Assembly (NCBI GenBank): GCA_910587105.1
Contig: CAJUMB010000060.1
Span: 1 to 20,143, forward strand
DNA: 20,143 nucleotides
Direction: 5' to 3'
DNA from: an uncultured Lachnospiraceae bacterium
GTDB taxonomy: Bacteria; Bacillota; Clostridia; Lachnospirales; Lachnospiraceae
Below the pieces are notes generated by a model. That model was given only the letters and a program-made list of their open reading frames with translations, searched no databases and was not told the origin of the DNA. The stretch's first letter is position 1. The number at the start of each line of letters is the position of its first letter. The position numbers and the translations under genes are program-made. This document shows positions 7,981 to 15,016 of this stretch, piece by piece.

Positions 7981-7987
7981 GCTGTTG

Positions 7988-9619
7988 TCATAAAATTCCG
8001 GAAAGATTCAGCTCCCGTACCACCTCTCTCACTTTCAATATCATAGAAGGCGCTGTGGATAATTCATCCACCCCCATCCGAAGAAAGACTTCTGTCAGCT
8101 CCAAATCTGCAGCCAGCTCACCACAGATTCCCACCCATATCCCACGTTTATGGGCATTTTCCACCACCATCTGAATCATTCTCAAAATTGCCTTGTGATG
8201 GGGCTGATAAAAATCTTCCAGTTTTCCGTTCTGTCTGTCCACTGCCAGGGTATACTGGGTCAGATCGTTGGTTCCGATACTGAAAAAATCCACCAGTTCT
8301 GCCAGTTCATCACTGACCATCACAGCTGCCGGAGTCTCTATCATAATCCCCTGCTCAGGAAGCCTGCAGGGAATCTGGTTATCTTCCAATTCTTTTTGTA
8401 CTTCCTGCACAAGTTCCTGTATCTTTCTTACTTCTTCCACTGAGATAATCATAGGATACATGATAGAAAGATTTCCATAGACTGCCGCCCGCAGCAGTGC
8501 TCTCAGCTGTGTCTTGAAAATATCCGTCTGTTTCAGACAGATACGGATTCCCCGATAACCCATGGCCGGATTTTCCTCTTTCTCAAGCTTAAAATAATCT
8601 GCCTGTTTATCGGCACCCATATCCAAAGTCCGGATGATGACTTTTTTCCCATCCATGGCCTGGGCTGCCTGACGGTACACCTGAAACTGTTCTTCCTCTG
8701 TGGGAAAATCCTGCCTGTCCATATACAAAAATTCACTGCGGAACAGCCCGACCCCTTCTGCATCGTTCTCCAATGCCGCCTCCATATGGCTCATATGGGC
8801 AATGTTGGCACACAGAGAAATCCTCTTTCCATCCAGCGTGATACTTTCTTTTCCTTTTAATTTCTGGAGAAGCCGCTTTTTCTCCCTCTCAGTCTGTATT
8901 TTGGCTTTTGCCCATTCACGCACTTCTTCTGACGGATCAAATATCACCTGGCCCTGGTCTCCATCCACCACCGCCGTCATCCCCTCATGTAACCCTTCCA
9001 AATCCACAGGCACTCCTGTCAGAGCAGGAATCCCCATCATTCTCGCCAAAATTGCCGTATGAGAGGCAGCCGAGCCGTGTACAGTCACAAATGCCAGGAC
9101 TTTTCCCCTGTCCATCTGCATGGTCTCACTGGGGCTTAGATCCTCTGCCACAAGAACCGACGGCTCTGTCAAATCCGGCCTCCGGCTTTCCCCGCCCATG
9201 AGATTTTCCACCAGACGGCTGGAAATATCCCTGATATCTGCGGATCTGGCTTTCATGTAATCATCATCCATATCTGCAAACATCCGTGAAAACCTCTCTC
9301 CAACGGTCCACACTGCATACTCCGCATTCACTTTTTCCGTGCGGATTATATGACCAATTGTCCCCAGGTATTCCTCATCCTGCAATATCATTAGATGTGC
9401 TTCAAAGATGGAAGCGCTGGCTTTTCCCATTTCCCGTTCAGCTCTATGGCAAAGCATTTGAAGCTGGACCTCAGCCTGCTCCTGAGCTCTTTTCAATCTG
9501 GCCGTTTCTGCCTGAGAATCCGCCGTCTTCTTCTCCACATTCCGGACCTGCTGCTTCCACACCACTACAGGACCAAGAGCGGTTCCTTTACTCACAGACT
9601 TTCCCGCTATTTTTAACAT
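7988..9619 (-). CDS. ptsI: Phosphoenolpyruvate-protein phosphotransferase (PTS enzyme I)
   Basis: A 543-aa cytoplasmic enzyme (also annotated ptsP in some genomes) that moves phosphate from PEP to HPr and so powers PTS sugar uptake. The N-terminal HPr-binding helical domain is followed by the swivelling phosphohistidine domain with the active His187 in SAASHTAILARMMGIPA. The C-terminal PEP-binding barrel shows GLFRSEFLYM, IRTLDMGADK, NPAMGYRGIR, MIETPAA, SIGTNDLTQY and the catalytic Cys499 in GICGELA. Length and motifs are complete. The ATG at 9619 is chosen because GAGGTGG lies 4-5 nt upstream; a GTG at 9640 would overlap the preceding stop. It is downstream of, and probably co-transcribed with, the AGE-family isomerase (17 nt gap). 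No HPr or EII genes are visible here. It may be the general EI or a paralogue. Confidence 0.95.
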   Translation of the reverse strand: MLKIAGKSVSKGTALGPVVVWKQQVRNVEKKTADSQAETARLKRAQEQAEVQLQMLCHRAEREMGKASASIFEAHLMILQDEEYLGTIGHIIRTEKVNAEYAVWTVGERFSRMFADMDDDYMKARSADIRDISSRLVENLMGGESRRPDLTEPSVLVAEDLSPSETMQMDRGKVLAFVTVHGSAASHTAILARMMGIPALTGVPVDLEGLHEGMTAVVDGDQGQVIFDPSEEVREWAKAKIQTEREKKRLLQKLKGKESITLDGKRISLCANIAHMSHMEAALENDAEGVGLFRSEFLYMDRQDFPTEEEQFQVYRQAAQAMDGKKVIIRTLDMGADKQADYFKLEKEENPAMGYRGIRICLKQTDIFKTQLRALLRAAVYGNLSIMYPMIISVEEVRKIQELVQEVQKELEDNQIPCRLPEQGIMIETPAAVMVSDELAELVDFFSIGTNDLTQYTLAVDRQNGKLEDFYQPHHKAILRMIQMVVENAHKRGIWVGICGELAADLELTEVFLRMGVDELSTAPSMILKVREVVRELNLSGIL

Positions 9620-9636
9620 TTCCACCTCACCAACAT

Positions 9637-10866
9637 TCACCTTTCCCGTACTGCACAGGCAATGGATAAGTCCACCCGGCTGTAGGGAATCAACACCGAC
9701 TGCAGCGCATGGTAAAGGTCTGATTTACCCGGCCACACAGTCCCGATTGGCTGGTTATTCCGATCCAGCTGGTGAAACCAGGAGCCATTCACATGGTCGA
9801 GAACTTTTTCGTCCAGATACTCCATAAACTCTGCATACGCCTCTGCATAACATACCTTTTTCGTCACACGGTAAAGCACTGCAGATGTATTGACTGCCTC
9901 AGCCAGCGTCCAGTGCATTCTGTCGTGGACACAGGGATGTCCCTTCCAGTCCGTTGTATAGACAATCCCCGGTGCTCCGTCTGCATTCCAGGCATCCTCA
10001 ACCGCCCGGTGAAACAGATTCTCAGCAGCTTCTATATAAGGCTGTGCATTCTGAACATCTTCCCGATACGTGGACAATGCCCATTGAGTAATCAGACGTG
10101 CCCACTCGATTCCGTGCCCCGGCGTTGCCCCGTATGGCTTAAACGGGTCATCGGGTTTTTCTATATTCTTTTCCAGATCCGGTTCCCAGTCTTTTGTAAA
10201 ATGCTCCGGAATCCTCCAGCCATTCTCCCCGGCCCATCTAAGGACGCGGCGGATAATACGTCCAGCCCTGTCTCTGTACTGCTCTTTCCCAATGACATCT
10301 GCAACGGCCAGAAAAGCCTCCACTGTATGCATGTTGGCATTGATTCCCCGGTAATCATCCAATATGGTAAATTCTGTATTCCATGTATCACAGGCAAGCC
10401 CCTGCTCCTCATCCCAGAAACGCCTGTCGTACAATTCCAATGCCTCCTCCAGCAGTTCCTGTGCCCCGGGTCTTCCTGCCAGATGAGCAGAACACGCAGC
10501 CAGAATTACAAATGCGTGGGCGTAACACTGCTTGCCCGGAAGAACTTTATTGTCCGGCGTAAGCCCTGCATACCACCCTCCGTTCTCTTTATCTTTCAAC
10601 TCATTGCCAAGCCCTTTTAAAGCGGCATCTGCCAGCCCCTCGCTGCCTTCATGGCCCAGAAGAACTCCTATGCTGTACACATGGGCCATACGGCAGGTAA
10701 TCCATGTCTCCCGGCTGCGGTTCGTCCAGGGCGTCCCGTCATCTCCCAAATACCAGGAGCTTCCACCTGGCGACGGAAAACCATGTCCAAATTTCAGCAG
10801 CCCGCTGCCAATTTCCTGTAAAAAAATCTGATTTGCCTTTGTGTCAATCTGATATTCTTCTTTCAT
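9637..10866 (-). CDS. AGE-family aldose-ketose isomerase, YihS-like
   Basis: A 409-aa (alpha/alpha)6-barrel enzyme of the N-acylglucosamine 2-epimerase superfamily. It follows the YihS (sulfoquinovose/mannose isomerase) pattern throughout: WITCRMAHVYSIG (55-67), GGWYA (96-100), YRGINANMHTVEAFL (172-186), EHFTKDWEPD (221-230), YGATPGHGIEWARL (245-258), GIVYTTDWKGHP and KSDLYHAL (381-388). His180, His251 and His386 fall where the YihS active-site histidines are found. The likely reaction is reversible aldose-ketose isomerisation, such as mannose to fructose or sulfoquinovose to sulfofructose. No other sulfoquinovose genes are in the window, so the substrate is open. AAGGTG precedes the ATG. Its TGA is 17 nt before the ptsI ATG, suggesting an operon linking isomerisation of a sugar to PTS phosphorylation capacity. 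Confidence 0.87.
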   Translation of the reverse strand: MKEEYQIDTKANQIFLQEIGSGLLKFGHGFPSPGGSSWYLGDDGTPWTNRSRETWITCRMAHVYSIGVLLGHEGSEGLADAALKGLGNELKDKENGGWYAGLTPDNKVLPGKQCYAHAFVILAACSAHLAGRPGAQELLEEALELYDRRFWDEEQGLACDTWNTEFTILDDYRGINANMHTVEAFLAVADVIGKEQYRDRAGRIIRRVLRWAGENGWRIPEHFTKDWEPDLEKNIEKPDDPFKPYGATPGHGIEWARLITQWALSTYREDVQNAQPYIEAAENLFHRAVEDAWNADGAPGIVYTTDWKGHPCVHDRMHWTLAEAVNTSAVLYRVTKKVCYAEAYAEFMEYLDEKVLDHVNGSWFHQLDRNNQPIGTVWPGKSDLYHALQSVLIPYSRVDLSIACAVRER

Positions 10867-10972
10867 AATTCACCTTTTTCCTGTACATTTAAAAGCTGCC
10901 CTGACAGTTTAGCAATAAGCTGCTATGAGATCGTATGAATTTCTGCAGCACAGACCCTGTCTTTTTTTAGCC

Positions 10973-11010
10973 AAAAAAATTCAATGCTGATTCTTGGCAT
11001 TGAATTTTTT
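10973..11010 (-). terminator. Rho-independent terminator downstream of the sigma-factor gene
   Basis: AAAATTCAATGC and GCATTGAATTTT form a stem of 12 or more bp around a 9-nt loop, flanked by A-runs and T-runs on both sides, so it could act in both directions. It lies after the ECF sigma gene and before the isomerase gene. Confidence 0.85.
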
Positions 11011-11035
11011 AAGTCAATAATAAAGTTCTTCTATC

Positions 11036-11064
11036 GCGTGTCTGAAAAGTGATTTGTGCCAGAT
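11036..11064 (+). repeat. Dispersed repeat, copy B (short)
   Basis: GCGTGTCTGAAAA at 11036-11048 is identical to the minus-strand core of copy A, followed by GTGATTTGTGCCAGAT, which aligns with copies A, C and D. It lies between the sigma-factor stop and its terminator. Confidence 0.55.
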
Positions 11065-11077
11065 ATTAAAACCCCAA

Positions 11078-11596
11078 TTACAATTCCAGATAGCTCTGAT
11101 AATAATTTTTATACAGCCAATGCCGGGCACGGCTGATTTTCATTCTCAAATTTTCCACTGTTATGCCGTACTCTTCCGCCACTATCACGGCAGGTTCACT
11201 TTCCACCACGACTCTTACCAACAATTCATACCATGTCTGATTTTTCTCTCTCAGCCTGTCAAGTACAAAATTGCGGAACTGTTTTCGGCTTTTTTCAGTT
11301 TCTATTTCCAATAAATATTCTACGACAAAATCTTCTTCCATTTTCTCTGCAATCACAGAAACTTCATTTTTCCGGTAAGCCCTTCTCACAAAGTCAATTG
11401 CCTTTCTCTTTCCACATCGTAAAAGCCAGCCTTTGATCCGTTCTCTGTCCAGACTCTCTATTTTCTCATCCAGTTTCATAAAAACTTCCTGACAGACATC
11501 CTGTGCCAGATCATAATCGTGAAGCACATCATACGCAAGATGAATGACCATCTGATGGTATTCAATATAGACAGGCTCAAACTCTTCCTTTTTCAT
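11078..11596 (-). CDS. RNA polymerase sigma factor, ECF/sigma-70 family
   Basis: A 172-aa protein with the two-domain ECF layout. Region 2 is near residues 10-75 (YHQMVIHLAYDV, DLAQDVCQEVFMKL and the -10-recognition stretch GWLLRCGKRKAIDFVRR). Region 4 is near 120-165 and ends in the helix-turn-helix AVIVAEEYGITVENLRMKISRARHWL. It redirects RNA polymerase to a small regulon. ECF genes usually neighbour an anti-sigma gene, but none is next to it here: the upstream gap is AT-rich and the downstream gene is the isomerase after a strong terminator. Control may therefore be transcriptional or act at a distance. AGGAAGGGGAC precedes the ATG. The regulon cannot be inferred. Confidence 0.88.
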   Translation of the reverse strand: MKKEEFEPVYIEYHQMVIHLAYDVLHDYDLAQDVCQEVFMKLDEKIESLDRERIKGWLLRCGKRKAIDFVRRAYRKNEVSVIAEKMEEDFVVEYLLEIETEKSRKQFRNFVLDRLREKNQTWYELLVRVVVESEPAVIVAEEYGITVENLRMKISRARHWLYKNYYQSYLEL

Positions 11597-11697
11597 CTTT
11601 TGTCCCCTTCCTGATTACCTCCTGTTATCGCATAAATTTGTTTCTCTGAAATAAAATGAACAGCCATTAATTTATGAAATCATTTTTATCTGTTTCT

Positions 11698-11706
11698 ATT
11701 ATATCA
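11698..11706 (-). promoter_or_regulatory. Extended -10 promoter of the sigma-factor gene
   Basis: On the minus strand TGATATAAT (11706 to 11698) is a perfect TATAAT with the TGN extension and no convincing -35. The leader is about 95 nt and contains an extra AGGAGG-like site (AGGAGGTAATC) upstream of the true ribosome site. The gap 11707-11870 shows no gene. Confidence 0.65.
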
Positions 11707-11870
11707 TCTGCTTTCATACAAACACAACTGTAAATGTTATTTTTTTCCAAAATGCTCATTTGTATGTAATCTGAATTTTTTTCTCCCTTCCCGAAACGGC
11801 TTACTCACAAGACTGTCGGAACTGGAATTGGCCCAGTCGAAAAGATAGGTATCAGGAATCCCACCGTATC

Positions 11871-12158
11871 ATGCCCGTCCTCAAATTCGGCAGGCGGAAC
11901 ATTTCCGATGCTTCCATAGGTACAGAAGAACTGGCCCACCTGGAAATGGTTTCCACAATCGTCCACCAGCTGACCCAGAACCTGAGCATGGAGGAGATTG
12001 AAAAATCTGGCTTTGGGCCATATTATATTGACCACACTATCGGTGTATGGCCTCAGGCTGCCGGCGGAATTCCGGTAAACTCCTGTGAATTCCAGTCCAA
12101 AGGCGACCCTATTACTGATTTATTTGAAGACATGGCAGCAGATGGTGCTGGTGCATAA
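11871..12158 (+). pseudogene. cotJC: cotJC fragment, left part, interrupted by the mobile element
   Basis: From 11916 the frame reads IGTEELAHLEMVSTIVHQL, YYIDHTIGVWPQAAGGIPV and FQSKGDPITDLFEDMAA. This is the middle of CotJC, the manganese-catalase-like spore coat protein, with its metal-binding Glu/His in EELAHLEM. At 12141 the frame passes into the mobile element and ends after DGAGA. The normal N-terminus of about 60 residues (WVYEKKLQYP-like) is absent: upstream of 11916 no frame resembles it. The ATG at 11871 starts a non-homologous 15-residue lead with only a weak, distant AGGAA. This half is therefore truncated at its 5' end as well as interrupted. The matching C-terminal part is at 19861-20016. 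Confidence 0.85.
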
Positions 12159-12165
12159 GAACAAC
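12126..12165 (+). other. attL, left junction of the serine-recombinase element
   Basis: cotJC sequence runs to GCAGCAGA (12135-12142). The element then starts TGGTGCTGGT, and exactly 10 nt after the GA comes the half-site GCATAAGAACAAC (12153-12165), the inverted partner of 19844-19856. The crossover is placed at GA, 12141-12142. Confidence 0.8.
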
Positions 12166-12268
12166 TTTCTCTTTTTACTGTTTTTGTGCGCATAAATTGG
12201 TCCGGCGGAATGCTGTTTTCTTCAATTATTCTGATATCCGTAAAACCCGCCGCGCCTGGCGGCTGAAA

Positions 12269-12306
12269 GCCGGCCGCCGAACCCTCATGAAGTCCCGGCG
12301 GCCGGC
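12269..12306. terminator. GC-rich hairpin after the heptad-repeat gene
   Basis: GCCGGCCGCCG (12269-12279) and CGGCGGCCGGC (12296-12306) form a perfect 11-bp stem with a 16-nt loop, 36 nt beyond the stop of the minus-strand operon. The minus-strand tail is only TTTC, so termination is likely but not textbook. The rest of 12159-12341 shows no gene. Confidence 0.55.
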
Positions 12307-12341
12307 TCTCCTGAATCACCGGCATTTCACATCCGCATTTT

Positions 12342-15002
12342 CTATTTTTCAATTCCGGCCGTCTCAATCACGAATTTCACGGAACCTTCCATATCGTCGG
12401 TCTGTCCGTCGAATGCCTTATAGGCTTTATCGGCGTCTTCCACTGCTTTCAGCCGGTTTAACACATCCTGAACTCCGCCGTCCAGCACATCGGTCAATTT
12501 CTGAATTCCCTGTTTGTCAAATTTTTTCATACCTCCGGCCAGTTCTGTGGAGCCGCTGTATAATTTCTTTGTTCCGGCCTTCAGCTCACTGCCGCCGGCG
12601 GCCAGTTTTCCAGTGCCTTCTTTCAGTGACGAGGCGCCGTCTGCCAGCTGTTGAATGCCGCCGCTTAGTACTGCCGCGCCGGATCTGAGTTCATTTCCCC
12701 CGGCAGACAGCTGATGACTGCCGGATACCAGCTGGGCAGTGCCGTTGTTCAATGTCTCATTATTGGATACCAATGTATCGGAACCTTTCTTTAATTTCTT
12801 TGTCCCTGATACCAGAGACCTGGCCCCGGAAGCCAGCTGGGATACGCCGCTGCTCAGTGTATTGGAGCCCTTGGACAGGGATGAGATTCCCGTGTTCAGC
12901 TCTTTGGTTCCGTCTGTCAGGCTCTTTGCCCCCTGATTGATTTCATCGTTCTTACTGCACAGCTGGGCGCTTCCTGTGGAAAGCTGGTCCACGCTGGATA
13001 ACAGCTGTTTGGACACTTCTCCAAATTGATTCAAAGCTTCGGATGCAGCTCCCAGGGCATCTGCCCCCTGCTGCATCTGCCGGGCCCCTGCCGCCGCACT
13101 GTCTGCGCCTGCTGTCAGGGCGTCGATGCCAGCCTGCGTCTGGTCCATATCCACTGCACCCAGCTGAGCGGCAATCTGTCCAAAGCCTGCACTAATCTGT
13201 GCCATCTGTTCACCTGCCTGGCTCTGTCCTGTGCTGCCGGAAGATAGTTCCACAGATGGGCTCGTCTGCACACCTACACTTACTGTAATGTCTCCCAGAC
13301 TGCTCAGCAAGACGGCTGTCTGTTCTTCATCCAGCCCGGCTGCCGCTGCTGCTGCCTGTACATTGGCTGTCTGCTGCTGATTCGCCATATCATTGGCCGC
13401 CTGATTCACTGCCGCATTTTCCTCTGCCACTGCCGCCTGCATCTGCACCGCTGATGACTGTACCGTCTCTGAGGCTGTCTGCTGCATAGACAAAATAGCC
13501 TGTGCCTGCTGAGAAAGGGTGACTGCTGTCTCCACTGCCGTCTTCAGCTGGCCCACATTTTCTGAAAGTCCTGAGGAAGCCGCTTTTACCTGCTGCGCCC
13601 CCGCCTGGAGCTTTCCGGCCCCCTCACTGAGCTGTGCGCATCCGGCCTGAAGGCTTCCCACCGCCTGTGGAAGCTGTTCCACCTGTCCCATCTGTGATTG
13701 AAGAGCACTGTTTAATTCCTGGAGTCCTTCATTAATCGTGCTGGCTCCGGCTGTGTAGGCTCCTATGCCGTTTTCCAGTGACTTGGCACCGGTGTTTAAC
13801 TGCCTGCCCCCTGCACCTAGTGCGCTGACTCCGTCAGTCAATTCCTTCTTCTTGCTGTTCAGCGTATCGATACCGCCTTTTAACTGTACTGCCCCGGAAT
13901 TCACCTGGCCGATTCCGGTTCCGATCTCCGCCGCTCCGTCAGTATAATCTTTCACCCCTGCCTGCAACGTGCCTGCCCCGGTTTCCAGAGAATTGATGCC
14001 ATTTGCCAGCTGATTGATGCCAGCGGCCAGCTCACCTTTTTTTGCATTCAATGTATCAATGCCGCTTTTCAACTGGCCTGCTCCGCTGTCTGCACTGGAC
14101 AGCCCGGCGGTGAACACTTCCGTCGAAGCATCCAGCTGATTGATTCCCTCCTGAAGGGCTTTGCTGCCTTTCACCAGCGTTTTCGAAGAATCTGAAAGAG
14201 TATCCATGCTTTCCTGCAGATCGCCTAAATCGTCAATACCGTCCAGCCCCAGTTCAGACAGTGTGCCTGTGGCTGCCACAGTTGCCGTCATAGCCAGTGA
14301 AAAGTCTGTCACACTGGCGGTGATTTCCACATAGTCAGGAATCTCCTTGTTTTCCATTCCTTTGATATCTGATATTTTCAGACTGTCAGACAGCCCTGGA
14401 AATCCAATTCCTATTACAATGTTGTTCTTCCCGTCAGATATCACCTTTCCATTGGACACCTGCACATTGGAAAATCTCTCCACCGGCAGAATCATTCCTG
14501 TCGTCATCATAAACGGTGTACTGATTGACTCCTGTTTCCCGTTCACTACCCGGGTCTGCTGTGAGTGATTTTCATAATCAATTCTTATCTTCACTTCACC
14601 GCTTTTCCCAGCCAGCTGGGAAGGCTGAATCTTGTTTCCATTGAGATAATACGTCATCCTCACCGATACAGGCAGTTCATCATTTGTCTTTCCCCGGTAA
14701 TAGATATCCTTCCCGCCGGCCTGCCAGGTAATGGTTCCATCCCCGCTCTGGGTAAAAGTTTCCTCTCCTTTTACGTTTTCAATATCACTCAGGTCACTCT
14801 TATCCAGCAAAGAATGATCTCCCTGGGTATTTCTCAGCCAGTTACTCACAATAATATCCTGGGTATTCCCGCTTTCATCTGCATTTACATACACCGTCTG
14901 TTCTTTATTTACTGCAGATGCATACACACTGCCCGCCGAGGCAGTCAAACTGACCACCGCTGTCATTCCCGCCAACATGGCCTGCACATACTTTCTTTTC
15001 AT
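12342..15002 (-). CDS. Secreted LxxG heptad-repeat protein, partner of the MMPL transporter
   Basis: An 886-aa protein with a clear signal peptide (MKRKY, hydrophobic core, cleavage near SVYASA). A likely beta-rich domain of about 220 residues follows. Two long blocks of xxxLxxG heptads come next, such as LKSGIDTLNAKKGELAAGIN, of the kind described as TIGR03057 in YhgE/Pip-type proteins. An Ala/Gln-rich segment separates the two blocks, and the C-terminus of about 60 residues is charged and has no membrane anchor. The heptads probably form a long helical rod outside the membrane. The gene starts 14 nt after the MMPL stop behind AGGAGG, so the two are one operon. In B. subtilis YdgH-like exporters, heptad repeats are fused to the MMPL protein; here they appear to be supplied separately. 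Substrate unknown. A GTG at 15005 is an alternative start. Confidence 0.8.
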   Translation of the reverse strand: MKRKYVQAMLAGMTAVVSLTASAGSVYASAVNKEQTVYVNADESGNTQDIIVSNWLRNTQGDHSLLDKSDLSDIENVKGEETFTQSGDGTITWQAGGKDIYYRGKTNDELPVSVRMTYYLNGNKIQPSQLAGKSGEVKIRIDYENHSQQTRVVNGKQESISTPFMMTTGMILPVERFSNVQVSNGKVISDGKNNIVIGIGFPGLSDSLKISDIKGMENKEIPDYVEITASVTDFSLAMTATVAATGTLSELGLDGIDDLGDLQESMDTLSDSSKTLVKGSKALQEGINQLDASTEVFTAGLSSADSGAGQLKSGIDTLNAKKGELAAGINQLANGINSLETGAGTLQAGVKDYTDGAAEIGTGIGQVNSGAVQLKGGIDTLNSKKKELTDGVSALGAGGRQLNTGAKSLENGIGAYTAGASTINEGLQELNSALQSQMGQVEQLPQAVGSLQAGCAQLSEGAGKLQAGAQQVKAASSGLSENVGQLKTAVETAVTLSQQAQAILSMQQTASETVQSSAVQMQAAVAEENAAVNQAANDMANQQQTANVQAAAAAAGLDEEQTAVLLSSLGDITVSVGVQTSPSVELSSGSTGQSQAGEQMAQISAGFGQIAAQLGAVDMDQTQAGIDALTAGADSAAAGARQMQQGADALGAASEALNQFGEVSKQLLSSVDQLSTGSAQLCSKNDEINQGAKSLTDGTKELNTGISSLSKGSNTLSSGVSQLASGARSLVSGTKKLKKGSDTLVSNNETLNNGTAQLVSGSHQLSAGGNELRSGAAVLSGGIQQLADGASSLKEGTGKLAAGGSELKAGTKKLYSGSTELAGGMKKFDKQGIQKLTDVLDGGVQDVLNRLKAVEDADKAYKAFDGQTDDMEGSVKFVIETAGIEK

Positions 15003-15016
15003 CACAAACGCCTCCT

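Noticed and set aside
9772..10620. 282-codon frame opposite the AGE-family isomerase
   Set aside because: Antisense shadow of a clearly conserved enzyme; no ribosome site and no recognisable domain.
11805..12035. 76-codon minus-strand frame across the cotJC fragment
   Set aside because: The part over cotJC is antisense of real coding sequence. The C-terminal part looks somewhat protein-like but I recognise no family.
12400..14300. Regular DNA repeats suggesting a CRISPR or tandem-repeat array
   Set aside because: The periodicity is 7-codon protein heptads with variable DNA, not identical repeats separated by spacers.
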